Source: CAZBXE01 sp964496125 | Lineage (GTDB): Bacteria; Chlamydiota; Chlamydiia; Chlamydiales; CAZBXE01 | Assembly: GCA_964496125.1 (NCBI GenBank) | Contig: CAZBXE010000004.1 | Location: 108,092-172,091, forward strand | DNA: 64,000 bases | Direction of reading: 5' to 3' | In this document: one piece after another, positions 23,983 to 31,942 of the stretch | Position numbering within the stretch: the stretch's first letter is position 1 | How the letters are laid out: every line of letters starts with the position of its first letter | The notes under the pieces: model-generated | Database searches by the model: none | Told to the model about the DNA's origin: nothing | What the model saw: only the letters and a program-made list of their open reading frames with translations | Position numbers and translations under genes: made by a program

Positions 23983-25407
23983 ATGACGAAGAGGATCTTA
24001 TTCTTTATACTTCTTTTGAAGGCCTTTTTGATGCTTGCTCTCATCGGATATGGGCCCCTCTCATTGGCTCCAGATGAGGCGCAGTATTGGACTTGGAGCC
24101 AAGACTTAAGCCTTGGTTACTATAGCAAGCCGCCAGGGATTGCCTGGCAGATGGCCCTAACAACTGCTTTCTTAGGCAATTCTGAGCTTGGCATACGATT
24201 TGGGGCTGTTGTGATCTCCTTTTTGATAGCCTGGTTTACCTATTTCCTTGCCAAATCATGCCAGTTAGAAGAAGAGACCTCTCTAGTTGCTGCCCTTTTA
24301 CTCGCCCTTTCTCCCCTGGGACTTCTTTCATCACTACTTGCGACGACAGATTCAGGTTTTATTCTTTTTTGGACGCTTGCCTTAGCTATCTTTGTTCGTG
24401 GACTTTCCCATCCAAACTACCCCCTACTTGGTCTGATTGTGGGGATGGGTTCCCTATTTAAGTGGCCAATCTTTGTTTTTTGGCCTCTTGTTCTTCTTTG
24501 GAAGCGTGAATTTTCCCTCTCTTTTGTGCTAGGAGTGCTTATTTCCCTTTTTGGTCTTCTTCCTAGTCTGTACTGGAATGCGACTCACGACTTTGCGACG
24601 TTTAGACATGTAGGGGAGACGATGGTAGCAACTGGGAAGACTGTCCCTAACCCTTTGGAGTTTATAGGGGCACAGCTGGCCCTTTTTTCTCCGATCCTTT
24701 TTTTTGTTCTTCTCTTTGCCTACATAGACTTTGGAAAAAAATGGAAGGAGCTCCCCGAGGGCCTGCAGTTTTGCGGCTCTGTTGCAGCCCTTCTTCTTTT
24801 GAGTTATATGGGCATCTCCTTTTTTAAACGGATGCAGGGGAATTGGTGCGCGTTTGCCTACCCTCCTGCCTTTGTGATCCTTGCTTGGTATGGGTGGCAA
24901 AAAAAAGTAGTTCTTGTAGGAGCGGCCGCTTCTCTTTTGATGACGGCTAGCGTCCTTTTTCTCCCCCTTCCTTATTCTATGAATCCATTTCGAGGTGCAC
25001 TTGGTTGGAAAGAGCTCTCAGAGGTTTTAGAACAGGTTCATTATGATGCTTCCCACGAATTTTTAGCCTCGAACCACTACCAGACGACAAGCCTCTTGAG
25101 CTATTACAATCAAGATAAGAAGAGGGCTTTTTTTCTCAATCTTCAAGGCAGTAGAAAAAATCAGTTTTCCTACTGGGAAGGACTCAAGATCGGGGAGAGT
25201 GGGCTCTTTATCTGGCTTGAACCAAAGCTTCAAAGGCATCCTGATATTGAAAATCGTGGCAAAAGCTATAGAAAGCGGCTGCAACCCCATTTTGGAGAAG
25301 TTGAATTTTTGGGGGTTTACCCCTTCTTCGGCTCCCAAAAGGCAGCCTGCGTCTATAGGTGTAGAAATTATCAAGGAAATCTTCCAGATTTTAAAGAAAT
25401 CTACTGA
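23983..25407 (+). CDS. GT39-like membrane glycosyltransferase (PMT/ArnT family)
   Basis: A polytopic membrane protein of about 474 residues from ATG 23983 (17 bp after sdhB; the longer frame to 23887 would overlap sdhB). The first periplasmic loop has A-P-D-E-A-Q-Y-W-T-W-S-Q and Y-Y-S-K-P-P-G, the family's acidic catalytic D-E pair and the H/K-P-P motif. About ten hydrophobic helices follow, then a soluble C-terminal domain of about 120 residues. Such enzymes use polyprenyl-phosphate-linked sugars to modify lipid A or proteins on the outer face of the inner membrane. Acceptor unknown; the Thr-rich secreted protein in this window is one conceivable target, which is speculation. Confidence 0.88.
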   Translation: MTKRILFFILLLKAFLMLALIGYGPLSLAPDEAQYWTWSQDLSLGYYSKPPGIAWQMALTTAFLGNSELGIRFGAVVISFLIAWFTYFLAKSCQLEEETSLVAALLLALSPLGLLSSLLATTDSGFILFWTLALAIFVRGLSHPNYPLLGLIVGMGSLFKWPIFVFWPLVLLWKREFSLSFVLGVLISLFGLLPSLYWNATHDFATFRHVGETMVATGKTVPNPLEFIGAQLALFSPILFFVLLFAYIDFGKKWKELPEGLQFCGSVAALLLLSYMGISFFKRMQGNWCAFAYPPAFVILAWYGWQKKVVLVGAAASLLMTASVLFLPLPYSMNPFRGALGWKELSEVLEQVHYDASHEFLASNHYQTTSLLSYYNQDKKRAFFLNLQGSRKNQFSYWEGLKIGESGLFIWLEPKLQRHPDIENRGKSYRKRLQPHFGEVEFLGVYPFFGSQKAACVYRCRNYQGNLPDFKEIY

Positions 25408-25558
25408 TCTCGTATACTGGTGTTGCTGTAGGTGCGGATACCTAAGTATTGGCATCATCAACGATAATTTACGATTGGGGAGGCACAACGCTCGGGCTGT
25501 GTGCGCACATCCGAGGGAGCGCTTCCACTTAGCAATGCAAGGTTGATCTTTGCATCAC

Positions 25559-26272
25559 TTAGACCCCACCATACAGCACTTTCGTCATCTTCCGATGCGG
25601 CATTTCTTTGATGGCCTCGACTTCTTTCAAACTAATTTCTTGCACAAAAAACGCTTGCTTTAGTTCTTTGATGATGTTGTCTTGCAGGCTTTCTATAGAG
25701 GAAAAATGGGGTTTTAGCGAGCAGAGAAAGTCAGCATGAGATCTGCCCGCTCGATATTGAGGAGTTTTTTTAGGAAATTTTAAAACTTGCATAGACTCTG
25801 GATTATAATCGAAGAGAAGGGTTGAGTGGTGCAGCCACCTCTCTTTTTGGATATACTGAGCATTTCCTCCAAATTTTTTGTTTCCAAGGACGTAATCATT
25901 CTCTTCGATACGGAAATCGAGCGGAGAGAGCGCCGGCTTGTAGATGGTTTTTGTCCATTGGAGAATCTCTTTGGGATAAGGAGAGATTGGTGCGGTGTCA
26001 TGATTCAAAATAAAGGTAACAAAGCAGGTGTTTTCGTCGACAAAGACGGTCCCGCCTCCACTAAAGCGCCTAATAAGGGGACAGACTGCACTTTTTTCGA
26101 GCACTTCTTCTTCTTTTGCGGAGATGCCCATCACCACAGCCGGAGGGACATTGTGATTAAGGATACAGAAATTGCGAGAGTCGACCCGAAGAAGAGCCTC
26201 TTCTAAGGCAAGCTGCTCTGCGACTTGTATTCCCTCTAGCCTAACGAGAGAAAGTAGGTTTTTTTTTATCAT
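25559..26272 (-). CDS. Lipoate-protein ligase A family protein
   Basis: 237 residues. Attaches lipoate (or octanoate) to the lipoyl domains of 2-oxoacid dehydrogenases. Family marks: R-R-F-S-G-G-G-T-V-F-V-D at about 68-79, T-F-I-L-N, and the lysine motif G-N-K-K-F-G-G-N-A-Q at about 129-138, followed by H-H-S-T-L-L-F-D. The C-terminal accessory domain of E. coli LplA is absent, so it is the short form; it could be LplA- or LipM-like. Convergent with the GT39-like gene across a 151-bp gap that shows only a weak hairpin (25535-25555). Confidence 0.9.
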   Translation of the reverse strand: MIKKNLLSLVRLEGIQVAEQLALEEALLRVDSRNFCILNHNVPPAVVMGISAKEEEVLEKSAVCPLIRRFSGGGTVFVDENTCFVTFILNHDTAPISPYPKEILQWTKTIYKPALSPLDFRIEENDYVLGNKKFGGNAQYIQKERWLHHSTLLFDYNPESMQVLKFPKKTPQYRAGRSHADFLCSLKPHFSSIESLQDNIIKELKQAFFVQEISLKEVEAIKEMPHRKMTKVLYGGV

Positions 26273-26395
26273 TTACAGAACGAGAGTATGCGATGATATC
26301 ATGGATGAACGCGGGATTTGCCACAAAAACTCCTTTTTTTTGTAACAAATTTTGAATATTGGGTCTAATAGTTTATAAAATTTGTGTATATAGTC

Positions 26396-26977
26396 CTAAA
26401 ATGCCGGCCGAGGTAAGAGGAAAAAGAAGACCTTGCTGAACGCCGTTTCATTTACGCTTGCTGCGTCATCTTCGACCTTAACGAAATGCACAACGCCTTT
26501 GCGTAAGATGATCACGCTCCTTTGAAAAATGTAGTCATGATCTTCAAGCCCTTGTTTAGCTACTGCAAGACCCATTTCACGGGGGGCGTCCCCACCCGTT
26601 GCAATAAAGCTCATCTGCCCCTCCTGACCTAGTTTCTTCATTTTTTCAGCCCAGAGTTGCATCTCATCTGGCGTAGAATTTGCTAGAATGATCACTTCGA
26701 ATCCTAGAGCATTAATATCTCGGATTGCAGACATATAAGGAGGAATATGTGTCTCAGAACTTGTGCGACTGTTTAGATCTGGGATAAAAATCAAAACGGC
26801 ATTTTTGTCGTGAACCAAACTTTGAAGTTGGGTCTCTATGACCTTGCCAGGTTGGTACATTTGACAAGAGGAATGGGGAAGTTTGTCTCCTGACATAATT
26901 CTAGGCTTGAGCTTTGATGCAAAGGGGGAGGCAGAAGTGTACAAAAGTGGTTGTTCTAGTCTAGCGGCAGGTGTCAT
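26396..26977 (-). CDS. Peroxiredoxin-5-like protein lacking the peroxidatic cysteine
   Basis: 193 residues from ATG 26977, which has AAAGGAG at good spacing; the longer frame to 27124 has no such site. It aligns along its length with the neighbour at 27144-27767: both have I-I-L-A-N-S-T-P-D, the I-F-Q-R-S strand and a K-x-G-V-V loop typical of the Prx5/thioredoxin-fold family. At the active site the neighbour reads T-P-T-C-T-T-K-H, while this protein reads S-R-T-S-S-E-T-H, so the catalytic Cys is Ser. It is therefore unlikely to reduce peroxides; it may be a decaying duplicate or have a binding role. It is downstream of its paralogue on the same strand. Confidence 0.8.
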   Translation of the reverse strand: MTPAARLEQPLLYTSASPFASKLKPRIMSGDKLPHSSCQMYQPGKVIETQLQSLVHDKNAVLIFIPDLNSRTSSETHIPPYMSAIRDINALGFEVIILANSTPDEMQLWAEKMKKLGQEGQMSFIATGGDAPREMGLAVAKQGLEDHDYIFQRSVIILRKGVVHFVKVEDDAASVNETAFSKVFFFLLPRPAF

Positions 26978-27143
26978 GAAGATCTCCTTTGGTCTGGTAT
27001 AGTGGTGTATGGTAATCTGATTTCTGTTATTAAGCAAGCCTCTTGTTATTCGTAAAAAGTGGTTTTTAGTGGTAGCGTTTGGTAAGGGCAAGCGAGGTGA
27101 AGAGGTACCCCCCAGACTGCTCATATGGGAATGCTTGTCAAAC

Positions 27144-27767
27144 TTACTTGCCTACAGAGAAGGTTGATAACTGCTTAAAAACTCTGTTTTTTTCTGTTAC
27201 AGACACAGTTTCTGGATCGCTTTCAACGTTAATGCATTGCACTACGCCGTTTTTGAGCGTAATAGTGCTTCTTTGAAAAATATAACCCAGGCCACGGTTA
27301 AACTGCCTATCGATCCCTAAGCCCATTTGATAAGGTGCGTCTGCATCGGTGGCGATGAAGAGAGCATCTCCTTCCTTATTTTTCCTTTGTTTCATCATTT
27401 CTTCGCCCCAGGCTCGCATTACATCGGGTGTAGAATTTGCTAAAATGATTACTTCGTAACCAAGAGTATTGATTTCCTTGATTGATTCCAAATAAGGCGG
27501 GAGATGTTTAGTTGTACAAGTTGGAGTAAATGGTCCTGGTATGAGGATCAAAACGGCCGATCTGTTTCCAAGGAAACCGAAGAGATCAGTTTCTATAACT
27601 TTGTTTTCTTCATATACGTAACAAGGGGAAGCGGGGAGTTTAGCTCCAACTTGGATTCTAGGCCTTGGATTTGCATCAAGTTGAGCTGAAAATCGATGTG
27701 AAACTATTCTTGTAAAACTCGTATCGTGATTTGAGTACAAGAAGCCCTCGTATTGATTTAGATTCAA
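27144..27767 (-). CDS. Peroxiredoxin-5-like protein (AhpC/TSA fold)
   Basis: 207 residues. The signature G-P-F-T-P-T-C-T-T-K-H-L-P-P-Y matches the Prx5 active site, with the peroxidatic Cys and preceding Thr in place; L-G-Y-E-V-I-I-L-A-N and M-R-A-W follow as in Prx5. It would detoxify hydrogen peroxide or alkyl hydroperoxides. No ATG is available at the N-terminus; the first codon of the frame is TTG at 27767. The unusually long, poorly conserved N-terminal 35 residues precede a K-L-P-A-S-P region. Sits 104 bp downstream of the ribonucleotide reductase gene, and could share its transcript if the hairpin between them does not terminate. Confidence 0.85.
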   Translation of the reverse strand: MNLNQYEGFLYSNHDTSFTRIVSHRFSAQLDANPRPRIQVGAKLPASPCYVYEENKVIETDLFGFLGNRSAVLILIPGPFTPTCTTKHLPPYLESIKEINTLGYEVIILANSTPDVMRAWGEEMMKQRKNKEGDALFIATDADAPYQMGLGIDRQFNRGLGYIFQRSTITLKNGVVQCINVESDPETVSVTEKNRVFKQLSTFSVGK

Positions 27768-27833
27768 CCCGAGATTCTAAGCACTGTGTTTTTTTTTGTC
27801 AAGGATTTGGGATAAGTTCCTTAGTGAAGGCAA

Positions 27834-27857
27834 GCGAGGGGAGGAGGAACCCCTCGC
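27834..27857 (-). terminator. GC-rich hairpin after the ribonucleotide reductase gene
   Basis: GCGAGGGG (27834-27841) and CCCCTCGC (27850-27857) form a perfect 8-bp stem with an AGGAGGAA loop, 15 bases past the RNR stop. There is no T-tract on the minus strand right after it, so it may be an mRNA-end stabiliser or attenuator rather than a classic terminator. A decayed look-alike (GGCAAGCGAGGTGAAGAGG) lies upstream of the second Prx-like gene near 27087, consistent with a tandem duplication of gene plus leader. Confidence 0.4.
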
Positions 27858-27871
27858 CTGCAAGGAGGCGG

Positions 27872-29884
27872 CTACCTGACAGGGCAGGCGCCTGTGGCAC
27901 AACTTTCTTGGAGTTCTTTGTCGCAAAACTCTATACCGGAGTAGTCAATTTCTCTAAGACCGGACACGTAAATTTCAAAGTCATCCTTTGATACGACTTC
28001 TTGTGGTAAGAAGGCGTAGCCAAGATCTTCAGCATTCTTTGTCGGGTCATTGCGGAAGAGAAACGACACGCCTACATAAGAATCCCAGTTTTCAAGGAGC
28101 CAGTCGATGATTTCAGGAACCTCGGAAGGATCGTATGAAATCGTATTCGACACGTTTTGCTCACACCAGGTGTCCATAAGGAGTCTGTAGCGATCAAGTT
28201 GTTCGATCGCTGTTTCGAGGTTAACTTCTACCTCTTCCACTTTGCCGTTTTTACGGGTAACTGTCTTGCGCGTGAAGGGAACGTTGTCGTATTTTACTGG
28301 GAATTTGACAAGAACAGACTCTGGCTCAAAGGGTTTTTCTACAACGGAGTAACCCGCCATACGGAATCTATCCACAAGGGGATCATGTTTTGAGTACGTT
28401 ACGTTGTTGAAGATATAGCGTCCAAGAGGAATGTGGATCCCTTCCGGCACTTCGCCCCACTTATCTGTACCCATGATTTTGCTAAGCGTGCCGCTTGGCT
28501 TAATGCAGGTAACATTTTTAGGTAGAGGAGCATCTAGTTCGATTGCCATACTGTAAGCTGCGCTCACAGTGATGTTTCTCATTCTCTTGTAATCGTAGGC
28601 AGTCAGATCAGGTCTTGCGCAGATTCCTGTAAGGCCGACACCGCAGAGGTGGAGGAATTCGTTGTTGAGGTGCCAGGCTTCTTGCAAGATCTCATCGCGC
28701 AGATCAACCATGGTCTGTCTGTAGTTCATGCGGCCTGCAAGATGAAGCGCTCTTTCTAGGCCCACCTTATCTCCTTTAAAGGCAGCAACGTTTACTTCTG
28801 TAAGGTTACAAAAACACTTGTTTCCAAGAAGGATCTCAACGCAAGGGTTACATCCTTTGAACCAGGGAGCTCTTCTTTCCGCTTCGAGAGCATTGATAAA
28901 CCCAGGCTCTGATCCGCCTGAATCCAGCATCAACTGGAACAGTTTTTCCAGTTCTTTTCTGGAGGGCTTTACATGGAAGAGGAGGCTGTTGTTAGATTGT
29001 TGTCTGTGGGCCTTACCTGTCACCCACCACTCTTTTTTTGCCATAGCAAACTCTTCCCATTCAGGCTGGCCATATTCGAACAAGGCAATCTGCGCTGATC
29101 TACGGGAAGAGAGGATGGTGCCTAGCCAGTTGACGATGTCGAGAATGTCAATTCTTGTAAGAAGCTGGTCAGCTCTGTCAGAGAGGATGGTTGCAATCGC
29201 TTTAAACGCCTTTGCAATTTGCTCATCGCCTGAAGAGATCCAGCCGTACCCTTTGAGTCTTGTCCCAGCAGGTCTGATCTCAGAGAAATCAAGAACTAGG
29301 GTTTTTGCAGGGAACTTTCCTGCAATAAGCTTACCAACTGCTTTTGCCCAAGCAAATGCAGAGTCGCCGATCTTGATCGTCCAGGTTTTTGTTGCGGGGT
29401 CAAAAATCTCTTTATTTGTTTGCTCTCCCCCTTTTTGCGTACGGGAGGAACGGATGACGATAATTTCTTGCAGAGGACATCTGAAGCCGTTTAATGTGCC
29501 CGTGATGGGTTTAAAACCAACGCCACATCCTTGTAAGAGAAGCCAAAGCACGTCAACCACGTCATACACTGTTTCCACATGGGTAAAGGAGCAGTTGAAC
29601 ATGCAAGAGGCTCTTTTGCGGCTTAGGTCTGTACCGCCTAGCCAAAGAGTACGTCCCGCAGGCGCAAGATACCGATTTTGAATCAGCTGGCGCAATTCCT
29701 CAAGCTCCCCAGCCTCGCGGGAAGAGAGAGTGCGACCGAGGGCGTTTTCCCAAAGCCATCTTTGGTGTTCAATTACACGATCGACAACTTGGTCCCAAGA
29801 TTCTAGTAAAGTTCCCCCTTCCTTAACAGGTCGGTGGTAGGTGCGCAAAGATGTCGCAAGGGCCCTAGTGGTTGGTTTTGTCAT
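27872..29884 (-). CDS. Class II (adenosylcobalamin-dependent) ribonucleoside-triphosphate reductase
   Basis: Reduces ribonucleotides to deoxyribonucleotides using coenzyme B12. I take ATG 29884 (670 residues, M-T-K-P-T-T-R); the longer frame to 30061 would translate through the NrdR boxes. Monomeric RTPR features: L-A-P-A-G-R-T-L-W-L-G-G, S-C-M-F-N-C with one of the redox Cys, G-C-G-V-G-F, N-P-C-V-E-I-L, C-F-C-N-L-T-E-V-N with the thiyl Cys and Glu, I-K-P-S-G-T-L-S, and the C-terminal redox pair in C-A-T-G-A-C. It resembles the Lactobacillus leichmannii type rather than the class Ia NrdAB known from pathogenic Chlamydia, so horizontal acquisition is likely. It makes dNTP synthesis oxygen independent if B12 is available. 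No cobalamin riboswitch was seen upstream. Confidence 0.93.
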   Translation of the reverse strand: MTKPTTRALATSLRTYHRPVKEGGTLLESWDQVVDRVIEHQRWLWENALGRTLSSREAGELEELRQLIQNRYLAPAGRTLWLGGTDLSRKRASCMFNCSFTHVETVYDVVDVLWLLLQGCGVGFKPITGTLNGFRCPLQEIIVIRSSRTQKGGEQTNKEIFDPATKTWTIKIGDSAFAWAKAVGKLIAGKFPAKTLVLDFSEIRPAGTRLKGYGWISSGDEQIAKAFKAIATILSDRADQLLTRIDILDIVNWLGTILSSRRSAQIALFEYGQPEWEEFAMAKKEWWVTGKAHRQQSNNSLLFHVKPSRKELEKLFQLMLDSGGSEPGFINALEAERRAPWFKGCNPCVEILLGNKCFCNLTEVNVAAFKGDKVGLERALHLAGRMNYRQTMVDLRDEILQEAWHLNNEFLHLCGVGLTGICARPDLTAYDYKRMRNITVSAAYSMAIELDAPLPKNVTCIKPSGTLSKIMGTDKWGEVPEGIHIPLGRYIFNNVTYSKHDPLVDRFRMAGYSVVEKPFEPESVLVKFPVKYDNVPFTRKTVTRKNGKVEEVEVNLETAIEQLDRYRLLMDTWCEQNVSNTISYDPSEVPEIIDWLLENWDSYVGVSFLFRNDPTKNAEDLGYAFLPQEVVSKDDFEIYVSGLREIDYSGIEFCDKELQESCATGACPVR

Positions 29885-29939
29885 TATTTTTACTTCTCCC
29901 TTGTATGCAAATGTTTTACATGTGGCTGGATACAGCCAA

Positions 29940-29987
29940 ACACTACATCTTGTGTTGTTTGGCTTCCAAAACCACAAGATATTGTGT
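29940..29987. promoter_or_regulatory. Tandem NrdR boxes upstream of the ribonucleotide reductase
   Basis: Box 1 ACACTACATCTTGTGT (29940-29955) fits the NrdR pattern ACACWA-N4-TWGTGT exactly; box 2 CCACAAGATATTGTGT (29972-29987) fits with one mismatch. Their starts are 32 bp apart, three helical turns, the spacing known for cooperative NrdR binding. They lie 56-103 bp before the RNR start codon and just downstream of a possible promoter, so NrdR-ATP/dATP should repress the gene. The nrdR gene itself is not in this window. Confidence 0.82.
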
Positions 29988-29999
29988 TCGGAAAGCCTT

Positions 30000-30028
30000 T
30001 GTATCTCTGTTTCTTGGATTAAAGTCAA
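30000..30028 (-). promoter_or_regulatory. Possible promoter for the ribonucleotide reductase
   Basis: On the minus strand TTGACT (30023-30028), a 17-base spacer and GATACA (30000-30005). The -10 is weak. Transcription would start near 29993, directly ahead of the NrdR boxes, which supports the assignment. The rest of the 300-bp gap to the next gene is AT-rich without further recognisable features. Confidence 0.45.
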
Positions 30029-30184
30029 TCCATAGAAATTTTTCAAACCGGGCTTTTTCATTCTCTTAGATCTGTCTTAACCTGTTGATAATGAGCAAAA
30101 TAAAAAAATGTTTCTGCTGTTTTTGAAAGCACCTTATCTTGTTCATTGTCTTGGGGTTAAAAAAATGAAATTTTTTTGTAAAAA

Positions 30185-31183
30185 TTAAGACGCGGTAAGC
30201 AACGAGTCCATCATTTTTGCAAGTTTTTTCAAGTCGTCGTCGTTTGAAGCAATGAGATCATCGACTTCTTTTTCAAACCGGGCGCTAAGAAGAGCTCCCA
30301 ATTTTTCAGCTTCTTCGTCATAGTCTAAAAGATGGTAAAAGTCCTTACACATCGCCAAGATTTCTTGAAAATCTCCTTCTATCTCGATCAGAGCAAGTGT
30401 CTCTTTGGTCATTCTTGCAAAGAGCTTCTCATCGCCAATCTCTACCAGGTAAGAGAGGGTTTCTAGATTGAAGGTTAAATCGTGAAGATCTTTTGTTTCT
30501 TGAAGCAGTTCTTCCATTTTCCCAAGCGCAGCTTCTGGATCTGTATCGGAGAGAAGCCTGATTTTAAGAAGATCGAACCACTTCTTATCCGAGACAAATT
30601 CATGAAAGGCTTCAACGAGCTCAGTAGCGTAGTCTATGTTAGCTTCATCAAATTGGCTTGCAGCAAAATCGTAAAGAAAAGCTTCCAAGTCATGGGCACA
30701 GGCATTTTGCACACATTGGAAAATACCTTCTGGCTCTTTCCCTTCGTCTTCGTTGTCTTCAAGCACTTGCCGGAGGGTAGAAAGAGATTGTTCAATCCCT
30801 TCTAGGGTTGTTGTATCTCCTTCTTCTAGGAGTTCGATTTGAGTATCCAGCTCATCACAGATAAGGCTTAGAGAAGGCTTTTCTGGCTTTAGGCGTCTCC
30901 AGAGCTCGAAAATATGGAGGTAAAGGTAATCTTCTTCGTCGGAATCAATTTCTTGGCCTGCAATCAAGGATTCAGTCAGCGCCTCGGGGGAGGGGAAGTT
31001 CTCGGCAAAGTGTATAAAAGAGGTGGTTTCGAGGTGAATATTGAAATCTTCTAGCTCTTGAAAGAGCGAGTCAGTGCTTTTCTTGCGCCAATTTTCCACT
31101 TTCCAAAGCTCAATGTCCGGATCGGGATCGATGAGCCAATTCATGCGAAGAGAGTTATAAAGTGCTTTTCTATTTGAATCCAT
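30185..31183 (-). CDS. Acidic helical hypothetical protein
   Basis: 332 residues, no signal peptide or membrane helix, very rich in Asp/Glu and Leu. Predicted almost entirely helical, with amphipathic stretches that resemble degenerate TPR/HEAT-like repeats (for example around 195-300) but no clear motif. Starts at ATG 31183 and is followed by a 300-bp gap. It lies 40 bp downstream of batE on the same strand. Acidic helical cytosolic proteins of this kind are often chaperone-like or effector-related in Chlamydiales, but I do not recognise this one. Confidence 0.75.
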   Translation of the reverse strand: MDSNRKALYNSLRMNWLIDPDPDIELWKVENWRKKSTDSLFQELEDFNIHLETTSFIHFAENFPSPEALTESLIAGQEIDSDEEDYLYLHIFELWRRLKPEKPSLSLICDELDTQIELLEEGDTTTLEGIEQSLSTLRQVLEDNEDEGKEPEGIFQCVQNACAHDLEAFLYDFAASQFDEANIDYATELVEAFHEFVSDKKWFDLLKIRLLSDTDPEAALGKMEELLQETKDLHDLTFNLETLSYLVEIGDEKLFARMTKETLALIEIEGDFQEILAMCKDFYHLLDYDEEAEKLGALLSARFEKEVDDLIASNDDDLKKLAKMMDSLLTAS

Positions 31184-31222
31184 ATCTTTTCTGGGAGTGT
31201 ATATCGATTCAGTATACCTTGT

Positions 31223-31942
31223 TTATTTGTATAAACGCAAGTTGCTAATCTCGATATATCCTGTTTTTCCTTCTTTTGTCACAATTAAAGACCAGTTTCC
31301 ATCTTGGCTTAAATCGAGGACAGAAACTGCCTGCCCGGGTAGGATGGGACCTAGTGATGTGACCTCAGTTTGGATATCGGGAAGGCGGTGTAAGTAAGTC
31401 GGGAGAATGACAAGCGCCTCAGGGTCTTTGATGAATGAGCTATAGAAGAGAAGCGATAGGGATACAGCGGGCAAAAGGGCAGTAAACATAAGGAGCTTTC
31501 GTAGAAAGGTTCCTCCTCTCCATATAAATATTGAAGAGAGGGCACAAAAGAGAAGCGTTGAAAAGAAGAAGACTTGATACAGATCGCTACTGGCAAAAAG
31601 AGGAGGGGAAAATTCCGTGGGAAGGCCTAATTGCTCGGCGGCTCTTTTTAGATTTTCTTGAATATTCTCATCTCTAGGGGCGAGTTCTTGGGCCCTTAGG
31701 TAATAGAGTATGGCGCGCGGGAATTCTCCCAGTTTGTAGTAGGTGTTTGCAATGTTGTAAAGAAGCATTCCGCTTGGAGACTCAAGCACAAGGAATTCTT
31801 CCAAAGCGTCGTTATACGCTTTGTTTTTTTCGATAAGGTCGGTTGTTTTTTCTCCCCTTTCGTAAGAAAGGATAGCTTTGCTAAGATCTGCCTCGCAGCA
31901 AAGCAGGGGAAGTAACAGTAAGAGGGCCAGCATCCTTTTCAT
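31223..31942 (-). CDS. BatE-like TPR/SH3 membrane protein
   Basis: 239 residues: signal peptide (1-18), a pair of TPR units (about 50-115, with L-Y-N-I-A-N-T-Y-Y-K-L-G-E-F), two membrane helices (about 125-165) and a C-terminal bacterial SH3-like domain with S-V-L-D-L-S-Q-D-G-N-W-S-L-I and T-G-Y-I-E. TPR plus membrane plus SH3 is the BatE arrangement of the Bat (Bacteroides aerotolerance) operon. The ATG overlaps the batD stop (ATGA), so the two are coupled. Confidence 0.82.
   Translation of the reverse strand: MKRMLALLLLLPLLCCEADLSKAILSYERGEKTTDLIEKNKAYNDALEEFLVLESPSGMLLYNIANTYYKLGEFPRAILYYLRAQELAPRDENIQENLKRAAEQLGLPTEFSPPLFASSDLYQVFFFSTLLFCALSSIFIWRGGTFLRKLLMFTALLPAVSLSLLFYSSFIKDPEALVILPTYLHRLPDIQTEVTSLGPILPGQAVSVLDLSQDGNWSLIVTKEGKTGYIEISNLRLYK

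Noticed and set aside
28818..29681. 287-codon plus-strand frame opposite the ribonucleotide reductase
   Set aside because: Antisense to a strongly conserved enzyme, with no recognisable motif.
29885..30184. Cobalamin riboswitch before the B12-dependent reductase
   Set aside because: No B12-box-like sequence or the expected multi-stem layout; the region is explained better by NrdR boxes and a promoter.
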